From positions 248,001 to 312,000 of the forward strand of contig CAWEYR010000033.1 of assembly GCA_963813345.1 (NCBI GenBank): a stretch of 64,000 bases of DNA, given 5' to 3'. The position numbers and the translations under genes are program-made. This DNA comes from CAWDDA01 sp963813345 (lineage in GTDB: Bacteria > Acidobacteriota > Blastocatellia > RBC074). A model generated the notes under the pieces. It saw nothing but the letters and a program-made list of their open reading frames with translations. It was not told the origin of the DNA and did not search any database. The first letter of the stretch is position 1. Each line of letters starts with the position of its first letter. Shown here piece by piece: positions 28,760-37,434 of this stretch.

Positions 28760-28892
28760 GGGGTCAGGCGGTCAGGGACGGGCAGGGTATGGAGTTCAAG
28801 CTTTAGCTTGGCGGTTGCAGTTGTAACGCGCAAGCTAAAGCTTGAACTCAAACTCCCATCACCCTGACGCCTGATCCCTGACCCCTGACCCC
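28760..28892. repeat. Composite repeat: inverted GGTCAGG-type arrays around a family A palindrome, copy 6
   Basis: The left arm is GGGGTCAGGCGGTCAGGG, the core (28791-28852) is GGAGTTCAAGCTTTAGC with GCTAAAGCTTGAACTC, and the right arm is CCTGATCCCTGACCCCTGAC. The architecture matches 20754-20875 with a different heptamer. The rest of the 250-base gap to permease 5 shows no gene. Confidence 0.82.
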
Positions 28893-29003
28893 ACTTTCGG
28901 AATTCTTGCTTCCCGCAATCGGACATTCCCATCTCCCGCTGCTGCTCTAACCTGAGCGGACACTTCATTTGGTTTTGGCATAACGTTTGGTAGTGCCCAT
29001 TGT

Positions 29004-31424
29004 ATGGGAACCCTGCTGCTTGACCTCCGAAGTGGTTGGCGTGCTCTGCTCGCCCGCCCGGGCTACACGCTGATCGCCATTCTTGCGCTCGCTCTGGGAA
29101 TCGGCGCTAACACGACAATCTTCAGTATCGTCAACTCGGTTCTGCTGAGGCCTCTTCCCTATCCGAACGCCGATCGCCTTGTCTGGATATGGGAAACCAA
29201 TCCTGGAAACGACATCAAGACGGAGACAGTATCCGTCCCAAATTTCATTGACTGGCAGACACAGAACCAGAGCTTTGAACAGTTGACGGCATGGGGACGA
29301 ACCCTGGGGACGCTGACCGGGAGCGGTGAGCCTGAGCAATTGAGTGGCGCTGTTGTGGTCGCCAATTTCTTCTCGACGCTCGGTGTCTCGCCAGCGATAG
29401 GTCGCACTTTTGTGCCTGAAGACAACAAACCTGGCGCTGCTCGCGTAGCCATCGTAAGCCATGAGTTCTGGATGCGCCGTCTTGGCGGCGACCCAAATGT
29501 CTCGGGCAGAAGCATCCTCCTTAACGGGAACAGTCATCTTCTGGTTGGCGTGGCGCCAGCAGGCTTCCGGCATCCCGAACCCGGGATTGCACCCGAGTTC
29601 TGGCTGCCCTTGACGATCAATCCAACCCCTGATGGCAGGCGAAGTGATTTCCTGAGAGTCGTCGGCCGTCTGAAGCCTGGCGCTACGCTTGCATCGGCAC
29701 GCGCCGAGATGGAGACCATACACGCGAGGCTGGCTTCGCAGTATCCGGCAGACAACGCGGGATGGACAGTCATCGTCCTGAGCCTTCAGGAACGAATAAC
29801 CGGTGACGTTAGCCGGCTGCTCTGGATGCTGCTCGCTGCGGTCGGATTCTTGTTGTTGATTGCGTGTGCCAACGTCGCGAATCTGTCTCTTGCGCGCGCA
29901 ACGACTCGCGAACGAGAGCTTGCCATACGTTCCGCACTCGGGGCGCGTCGCTCGAGAATCGTCAGGCAGCTGTCTGACCGAATCGACGATGCTCGCGTTG
30001 GCGGGAGGAATCGCGGGGCTCGGCCTGGCTATGTGGAGCATTGATGCTCTGGTAGCACTGTCGCCAGGGAACCTGCCACGACTTAACGAAGTGGCACTGG
30101 ATTGGCGCGTGCTCCTCTTCACTCTTGGCGTATGTGTGGTGACTGGTATTCTCTTTGGCACGGCTCCGGCAATTCATGCATCCCGTCTCAACTTGAATAA
30201 CTCATTGAAGGACAGCAGCCGGGGATCGACCGAAGGCGTGCGCAGCAAGCGATCCCGTCAAATAATCGTCATCGCCGAAGTCGCGCTTGCTGTAGTGCTG
30301 CTTGTTCGGCGCAGGCCTGACACTCAGAAGCTTCCTAAAGCTTCAGAATGTCGATCCGGGATTCCGGCCGGGGAGCGTGCTTACGGCTCAGATTCTGGCG
30401 CCGCGTTCAAAGTATCCCGAGGGTCCTCAAATCGCCGCACTATTCGATCGCCTGCTGGAAAGAGTGCGATCGCTTCCAGGCGTACAATCCGCAAGTCTTG
30501 TGAACATGCTGCCGCTCAGTGGCAGCAGCAGCTACCTCTCGATCGCCTTTGAAGGCCGGCCAAAGCCTCCACCGGAGCAGGTACAAGATGCGGAACCTTT
30601 CGTGGTCACACCGGACTACTTCTCCACACTCGGCATCCAGTTGGTGCGTGGGGAATATTTCTCGGCTCATCACGGCTCTGAATCGAATCCGGTGGCGATC
30701 ATCAATGAGACTCTCGCGCGCCGTTATTACGCAAACGAAGACCCGATCGGAAAGCGAATTGCCATCGATGCTCAGACACCGCGATGGATGACCATCATCG
30801 GTATCGTCCGCGACACGCATCACACGACACTGGCTGAAGCGCCCTACCCGCAGCTTTACGGAGTCTATTCACAGCGACCCGTGCGCGTCGCATCGCTCGT
30901 CATTAGGACCGCATCGGATCCTCTTTCGATTGTTCCCGCACTCAAGTCCGAAGTCCGAGTCATTGATCCGGATATACCAGTATCGCGGATCGCGACGCTC
31001 GAGAGCGTGCTTTCGGATTCGATCGCTCAACCACGAGTCTACCTGATTCTGGTTGCGATCTTCGCTCTCGTTGGATTGCTGCTGGCAGCGATCGGTATCT
31101 ACGGTGTCATTTCCTATAGCGTCACTCAGCGCACGGGAGAGTTCGGCGTTCGCCTCGCCCTGGGCGCAAGTTCCGCCGACGTTCTGCGTATGGTACTGGT
31201 TGACGGAATGAAGCTCACAGGAATCGGAATCGCGGCTGGTCTCGTCGGCGCTTTTGCCCTCTCGAGACTCATTGTCAGTGTTCTCTACGGTGTTACATCG
31301 ACCGACATGATGACCTTGTTTGGCGTACCGGCGAATATTGCTCGTTGTGGCAATCGTTGCCTGTTACATTCCGGCGCGAAGGGCTACACGAGTTGACCCG
31401 CTGGTTGCGCTGAGACACGAATGA
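29004..31424 (+). CDS. ADOP-type MacB/FtsX permease 5, three frame changes
   Basis: Starts MGTLLLDLRSGWRALLARP with helix 1 YTLIAILALALGIGANTT. Segments: 29004 to about 29965 (core 1, FtsX 1 FLLLIACANVANLSLAR), about 29970-30305 (TMLALAGGIAGLGLAMWS to AEVALAVVLL), about 30310-31340 (GAGLTLRSFLKLQNVDPGF, core 2, FtsX 2), and a last short frame ending RRATRVDPLVALRHE at 31424. Every junction joins matching ADOP sequence, so single-base indels are the simplest explanation. Its stop overlaps the ATG of the TPR-WD40 gene (ATGA), implying translational coupling. Confidence 0.8.
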
Positions 31425-33073
31425 ATCTCGTCGACATCTACAGCGGACGAGCGACCTGGTCTGATTATCTGCAATCAGCTTCGGTTGCTCCTCCGAGCGA
31501 TCAACGCAGGGCGCTCGGTGATCCACCCGAAGGCAGTGGTCCCGGCATTGACAGACTCAAGTCAGACTTCGATCTGGCAATTGGCGAATTGATCTGGAAG
31601 TCGGAGATGACAAGCGAAGCGCTCGGCAGGCTTCTCGCTGAGGTCCGACTGGCTGAATTCGAGCGCGAAGCCCGAGCATACCGAGCGCGAGGCGAACGCG
31701 CTTATCTCAACGGATGGTATGACGAAGCGCTCGATGATTTCCTCGAGGCGGCAAAGCGCAACTATCCCGACTTTGCAGTGCACCGTTCGATCGCAACTCT
31801 CTATCTGTATCATTTCAACAATCTGCCGGCGGCGCTCGAGTCTTTTGACAAGGCTGCCAAATATTCGCGTCCGAGTGATGCGCGTCAATGTTCGGAAGCG
31901 CTCTACTTCGCAGGTGTCGTGTGTGCGCTTCTTGAACGATTTGATGATGCGACCGGGAAGTTCGCTGAGGCAGCGGCGATCAATCCGAACCTTTCTGACG
32001 CGCACTATCAAAGTGCCGTGATTTCCGCGATTCGCGGAGATCGCGTGAAAGCCATCGCTGAGCTCGAGTTTGCTATTCGCGGCGACTCGCGGTATCTCGA
32101 GCGCGCTGAAGCCGAGGGCGCATTCGATTCGTTGCGTCCCGAGCTCGCCGGCGTCGTTGAAAGGGTCAATCAACATCGTTTCAAACATCAATACTCCGTC
32201 GATCCCCGCGAATTCATCCGCTCAGTCACGTTCAGTCTGGACGGACAGTTGATCGCTGCCGGTCTCATGAACGGAAGTGTGCACGCGTGGCGAGCCGAGT
32301 CAGGTGAGCTGGCATACGCAGGTCCGGTCCATCTGGCGAGCATAAACTCGCTCGTATTCAGCCCGGACATGTACTGGCTGGCGACGGGCAGCCGCGACAG
32401 AACCATAAAGCTGCTTGAGGCGGACAGCGGGCGCGAAGTACGAACCTTTAAGGGTCATCTTGCAGAGGTACGAAGCGTTTCGTTCAGCCCTTGCGGGCAA
32501 TGGCTGACAAGCGCGAGTCACGATCGAACAGTCCGGCTCTGGCGTGTGGCCACGGGCGGCGAAGTCGAGGTGTTCCGCGGACACACTCAACAGGCCACGG
32601 CGGCAGTCTTCAGTCCTTGCGGTCGCTTTATTGCTTCAGGCAGTTGGGACCGCACCGTCAAGCTATGGGAAGCTGAATCAGGACGCCTCATAAGGACGAT
32701 GATCCGTCATGCTCGCGGGGTCGGTGCCATAGCGTTCTCCGCGGACGCAAAGATGATCGCGTCGGGTGGTGAAGACGGCCAGGTCCTGTTATGGAATGCA
32801 GAAACCGGAGAATCGATCAAAGAGTTGAAAGGACATATCAACTCGATCAATTCGCTTGCATTCAGTCCTGACGGACGATTGCTTGCTTCCGGATGTCTTG
32901 GACGTTCGACGATCCTTTGGAACATCGAGACTGGCGATATCATCAAGCGTGTCCGGCATCGCAACATAAGCTATCACTCGGTTGCCTTCAGCCCGCGCGG
33001 TGAATGGCTCGCTCTTGGGAGTCGCGGTCTCGAGCTCTGGATGAAGGGGTTGCTATCGACTGGCGAGCACTGA
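31421..33073 (+). CDS. TPR-WD40 beta-propeller protein
   Basis: A 550-residue protein with no signal peptide. Residues about 1-80 are helical with no recognised domain (MNLVDIYSGRATWSDYLQ). About 90-235 hold TPR-like helices (AYLNGWYDEALDDFLEAAK, LERFDDATGKFAEAAAINPN). From about 262 to the end there are seven WD40 blades, enough for a closed propeller, with GH/WD-type motifs such as SRDRTIKLLEADSGREV, ASHDRTVRLW, GSWDRTVKLWEAESG and PDGRLLASGCLGRSTILW. The frame is intact. It overlaps permease 5 by four bases, so it is probably made with it. A scaffold role on the cytoplasmic face is inferred. The extreme 3' end touches repeat D1. Confidence 0.85.
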   Translation: MNLVDIYSGRATWSDYLQSASVAPPSDQRRALGDPPEGSGPGIDRLKSDFDLAIGELIWKSEMTSEALGRLLAEVRLAEFEREARAYRARGERAYLNGWYDEALDDFLEAAKRNYPDFAVHRSIATLYLYHFNNLPAALESFDKAAKYSRPSDARQCSEALYFAGVVCALLERFDDATGKFAEAAAINPNLSDAHYQSAVISAIRGDRVKAIAELEFAIRGDSRYLERAEAEGAFDSLRPELAGVVERVNQHRFKHQYSVDPREFIRSVTFSLDGQLIAAGLMNGSVHAWRAESGELAYAGPVHLASINSLVFSPDMYWLATGSRDRTIKLLEADSGREVRTFKGHLAEVRSVSFSPCGQWLTSASHDRTVRLWRVATGGEVEVFRGHTQQATAAVFSPCGRFIASGSWDRTVKLWEAESGRLIRTMIRHARGVGAIAFSADAKMIASGGEDGQVLLWNAETGESIKELKGHINSINSLAFSPDGRLLASGCLGRSTILWNIETGDIIKRVRHRNISYHSVAFSPRGEWLALGSRGLELWMKGLLSTGEH

Positions 33074-33304
33074 TCGACTGACGCGGAGGCGTCAAAGATC
33101 GTAGCCAGGGGTTGAGTCTTCGAAACCCCTGGTTGCATTGAGAGAGAGGGGTGCTCCCGGAGGGATGCGGAAACGATCTGGTGAAACCTGTCGTTCTTTC
33201 TCGCATCCCTCCGGGATGCGGCCTCGTCAATGGAATCGATCCAGGGGTTTCGAAGACTCAACCCCTGGCTACGTTCTTCCACCGCTCCGCGGTGATTGCG
33301 CTGC
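33069..33304. repeat. Family D repeat, copy 1 (about 236 bp)
   Basis: Contains GTAGCCAGGGGTTGAG, TTCGAAACCCCTGG, GGAGGGATGCGG and TCGCATCCCTCCGGGATG, then the inverted CCAGGGGTTTCGAAGACTC and CAACCCCTGGCTACG, and ends CACCGCTCCGCGGTGATTGC. The outer arms are reverse complements, so the whole can fold as a long branched hairpin. It is closely matched by 48710-48950 and fills the gap between the WD40 gene and permease 6. Confidence 0.85.
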
Positions 33305-33349
33305 GAAGCAGCCCGGCGACAGTCGCCGTACCAAACGAGGGAACGAATA

Positions 33350-35846
33350 ATGGGAACGATCTGGCAGGACATCCGATATGGAATGCGGGTACTTGCAAAA
33401 TCTCCGGGATACGCGGTGATCGCGATCCTGATGCTCGGTCTGGGTATCGGCGCAAACAGCTCGATCTTCAGCATAGTCAGCACGTTCATCCTGAGACCTC
33501 TGCCCGGTATTCCGGCGAGCCAGGAGCTCATTCGCACGATCGACATTGAGCGTGACGGCAGCGAGCAGGATGACTACTCGTATCCCGGATTTTGCTGACT
33601 ACCGCGATCAGAGCTCAACAGTTGAGCTTGCTGCTCAACGAATGGTTCAGATGGCCCTCGGTGCCCGTGAGAGCAATGACATCGTCTGGGGCGAGATCGT
33701 GAGTGGGAATTACTTCGATGTTCTCAGAGTTCGCCCACAACTGGGCCGCACTTTCTCGCAGCGAGGAAGGCAGCGTTCGCGAAACTCATCCCGTGACAGT
33801 CATCGCGGATACGCTGTGGCGCGAGCGATTCAACAATGATCCTTCAATTGTCGGGCAGAGGATCAGCCTCAATGGGCGCGATTTCACTGTCATCGGAATT
33901 GCACCTGCCGGGATTCTACGGAAGCAAATGGGCGATTTCGATTGACCTCTGGGTCCCGATGATGATGCAAAAGACAATCATGCCGCCTTCGGATCTTATG
34001 GATGAGCGCGGAGCAAATTGGTTCGGCATTATCGGGCGCGTAAGAGATGGCTTTACTCGCGAGCAGGCTTCAGATGATCTGACCAGGATTTCGACAGAAC
34101 TTGCAAGACTCTATCCGCAGAATCGCGCGCCGGGAACGACGGCGCGAGCAGTTCCTGAAATGCAGGCGAGATTTGATGACGCAGGAAATGTAGTCATGCT
34201 CAGTTCGGGCCTGGCAATCGTTGTTGTCGGAATCCTTTTGCTGATCGTTTGCGCGAATGTGGCAAACCTGATGCTCGCACGCTCACTCGCCCGGCAGCGC
34301 GAGATCGGGATTCGGCTAGCTGTCGGCGCCGGCCGATGGCGACTGATTCGACAACTTCTGACGGAGAGTACGATTCTCGCGCTCGCCGGAGGACTCCTTG
34401 GGCTCGGTGTGGCATACTGGACATCCGACCTTTTCTACTTTGCACTTCCGCGGCTGCCGGTGGACTTCAATCTTGATTTTTCTCCCGACTCGCGCGTCGT
34501 CGCTCTACACATTCGCGATTGCCGTATCTGCCGGTCTTGTCTTTGGCCTCGCTCCAGCACTGCACGCCGCGCGCGCAAGTGTGCTCTCAGTGCTGAAGGG
34601 CGATACCGGCAACAGCTTGGTTTCGCGACGATTGTCATTGAGGCAAGCGCTGGTTATCGCGCAGGTAGCGCTCTCAGTAACAGTACTTGTCTGCGGCGGC
34701 CTATTCGCAAAGAGTTTCTGGAATGTGAGGACGATGGACCCGGGGTTCGATGCTCGTCAGGCCTTTACGATGACCGTATCGCCCGGACTTCTCGGATACG
34801 AGCAGGAGCGAGGCCAGGAACTTTACAAGCAGCTTGTCGAGCGAATGCGAGCATTGCCCGGTGTCGAAGCGGCATCGCTGGTTGACCTCATGCCCCTCGG
34901 TGACAGCTCGAGCTCAACGGGGCCTGTGATCGCTGAAGGTGCGCCGGAACCGCAGCCGGGTGAAGGCCTGTCGGTTCAACGCGCCACCATATCACCCGGA
35001 TATTTCAGCACACTCGGAATAAGAATGATTGCCGGCCGCGACCTGAGCGATTTCGATCAGGCGAATTCAACACGCGTTGCAATCATCAACGAGGCCCTCG
35101 CAAAACGACTGTGGCCGGGCCAGGACGCAATCGGCAAACGGTTCCGAGTAGGCGGCAACACTGCAGCACTGCGAGAGGTGGTGGGAGTCGCGCGCAACGG
35201 GTATTACCGCGCTATCGGTGAGCGGACACGGCCAATGCTCTATCTGCCGCTGACGCAAAGTTACGACGCTTCGATGATCCTCGTAGTCCGAACTTCCGGA
35301 GATCCTTCCGGGCTGATTGCAGCCGCAACCAATCAGGTGAAGGCGCTCGACGCGAGAATGCCCGTCTTTGCCGTGCAAACGCTCGAAGAGCACCTGACTT
35401 ACGCATACTGGGGCCCATCGCTCGGAGCGACGCTGGCGGCAATCTTCGGTGTCCTGGCTCTGGTGCTGGCGACTCTTGGGCTTTACGGATTGATTTCCTA
35501 CACGACAACGCGACGCACAAAAGAGATCGGCGTCCGGATCGCGCTCGGTGCTCAACGTAGAGATCTGATTGAAATGATTTCAAGAAGCGGTCTCCGCCTG
35601 ACACTGATTGGTCTGGCGATTGGATTGCCCATCGCGTTCGCTGCGACACTCGGCCTGCGGACGCTGCTTTTTGGGATCAGCGCGTTCGATCCGATCATAT
35701 TCGGAGCCGTAGTCCTGATTCTGGTTGCCGCAAGCCTTGTGTCAACGCTGCTTCCGGCACGCCGCGCAACCAGGATCAATCCAATTGAGCACTTAGATAC
35801 GAGTAGTGAGTTTAGTGAGCACGATTTCCTGCCAACTGATTCCTGA
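33350..35846 (+). CDS. ADOP-type MacB/FtsX permease 6, about four frame changes
   Basis: The ATG at 33350 gives MGTIWQDIRYGMRVLAKSP and helix 1 (YAVIAILMLGLGIGANSS). The core-1 sequence moves between frames near 33590, 33765 and 33915 (VSGNYFDVLRVRPQLGR; HPVTVIADTLWRERFNNDP; KWAISIDLWVPMMMQK). FtsX 1 reads GILLLIVCANVANLMLARS. Another shift near 34500 leads to a long open part to 35846: LVFGLAPALHAARASVL, core 2 (YFSTLGIRMIAGRDLSDF) and FtsX 2 (TLGLYGLISYTTTRRTKE), ending RRATRINPIEHLDTSSEF plus a short extra tail. It has the extended C-terminus and is the most divergent of the six permeases. Length about 832 residues. Confidence 0.78.
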
Positions 35847-35939
35847 ATGCTTTCGCAGCAACGGTTGACCGGCTCGTTCAAATACCGAACATTGGCGTGG
35901 CGTTTCGCGTTTAATTCAGTATCTTGACGAGGAGGAAAA

Positions 35940-36251
35940 ATGACTGCACTTGCTGTTCTCGGAGGAGTTGTTGGTGTTGCGTTCCTGATGGTCTTCAGTG
36001 CCATTTTTAACGGCTACGCTCTCAGCGTGCTTTGGGGATGGTTCGTTGTTCCGACATTCGGTGCACCCGCTCTCGATGTTGTTCCGGCAATTGGTATCGC
36101 GCTAGTGGTCGGCTACATGACACACCAAATGCGTGAAAAGAAAAAGGATGAACAAAGCTTTAAACAGATAATAGCTCACGGCACAGCGTATGCCATTATC
36201 AAGCCATCGTTCGCTCTCTTTACGGGATGGATCGTGCATCTCTTCATGTAA
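35940..36251 (+). CDS. Small membrane protein of unknown function
   Basis: A 103-residue protein behind a strong GAGGAGGAAAA site. It has an N-terminal hydrophobic helix (ALAVLGGVVGVAFLMVFS), a second segment around LSVLWGWFVVPTFGAPALD and a third near IGIALVVGYMTHQM. A charged stretch follows (REKKKDEQSFKQI), then a C-terminal hydrophobic end (SFALFTGWIVHLFM). Four membrane segments are possible. Sequences of this look occur in phages and bacteria without a known role. The 90 bases upstream show no clear promoter. The 125 bases downstream hold only a short GGGAACTTCAAAGTTCC inverted repeat and no gene. Confidence 0.7.
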   Translation: MTALAVLGGVVGVAFLMVFSAIFNGYALSVLWGWFVVPTFGAPALDVVPAIGIALVVGYMTHQMREKKKDEQSFKQIIAHGTAYAIIKPSFALFTGWIVHLFM

Positions 36252-36375
36252 TGAATGACTTTCAAATCGAGGGTCCCTTGCAGAAACTATTTCTGTGCTG
36301 GCCTTCCCTGATTTTTCTCTCATCAACGCTGGGAACTTCAAAGTTCCGCGCCGAGCACCGGGTCGTGAGGGGTTT

Positions 36376-37373
36376 CTATAAAACGAAAGTAAAGCTGGAC
36401 ATTATGGTTTGGCAAAGTTGAAAGTGCAAAACACCTTCCACGTTTACGGATAACCCGCTCATCCCTGTCGGTAAAAACGTCCACTGCTTTGCGGCTTGAA
36501 GACTAACTTCGCGAAGCTCTGCAGGGCCGCTTAGCACCTCTGCTTCGATTACTTGACCTTCCTCTGAAATCAGAATGCGAACTTGAACCGTTCCACCCTC
36601 GGACGCAACTTTGGGGAAAGTCGGCATTACTTTCCTGACGGGCACTGCCTTGGAGCATATCACTGGATAACCGACTCTTCTTGGGGAGCGCTCTTTGATT
36701 CTCCAATTGTGAAAAGCTTGCAAGGTTTTGGATCCTCATCTTCGGTCAATGGTATCGGGCGAAAGATTAACAGGGTGAAAGATTAGCAAAGAATCTATTT
36801 GTCTCGGGCGATTTCTGTTCAGAAGAACGCAATTGAAAGCCTGTAGACCCGTTGTTTGACCAACAATATCCGGGTGATAACTGTACGCTGAGAAAGTATT
36901 CGCATACTCAGCTCGCGACCTTGATAGTTTCATCCAAACGACGGTGTCCTTCTCACTCTCTTTCTATGAAAGTCGTCCACTCTTCAGCAACCAATCTCGC
37001 GCCTACGTCCAGGAGCTCTTTGACACCGGTTGATTCGAACTTAGCCGACAGGAATATCAAAATAAACCACGCTGTAGAAGCCGGAAGGCGTAAATACAAA
37101 ACTCGGAGTAGGCTACCGAGGAGGGTGAAGCGCTCCCAATTGGCTGAAAACCGTTACTTGGTTTTCCTGGAAACAGAATTGAGTACTTCCCTTCACGAGA
37201 GTGGTACTCCTCCCATTGTTGGCGCTTCGGTTTGACGACCATCCAAGAGTCCAGGCAATCTCGAGGATGCGCATGAATCGAAAATCGCGACACGGAGTGC
37301 GATTCGCAATGGAAAATGGGTGGCCGAAGGAAGTAAACATCAAGGCAACAGCAGACCATATAAGCAAGGTCAT
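36376..37373 (-). CDS. Exported protein with a TonB C-terminal-like domain, heavily frameshifted
   Basis: The ATG at 37373 follows AGAGGAGGGATT and gives a signal peptide (MTLLIWSAVALMFTSFG). Conserved pieces then appear in alternating frames: KPKRQQWEEYHSREGKYSI and LFPGKPSNGFQPIGSASPSS (about 37225-37110), FYSVVYFDIPVG (about 37060), KFESTGVKELLDVGARLVAE (about 37035), and IPLTEDEDPKPCKLFTIG (about 36745). The TonB_C-like end is in frame to 36376: GGTVQVRILISEEGQVIEAE, SLQAAKQWTFLPTGMSG. At least five frame changes are needed. The domain order is export signal, an unnamed domain often seen with a WxxF..EGxFSVLxPG start, then TonB_C. It is either a decayed gene or a region of poor read quality. 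Confidence 0.5.
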
Positions 37374-37434
37374 AATCCCTCCTCTGGCAGCGCCAAAGCG
37401 CGATCAGGCTTGCCGACAGATTCTCGGGCAAGAT

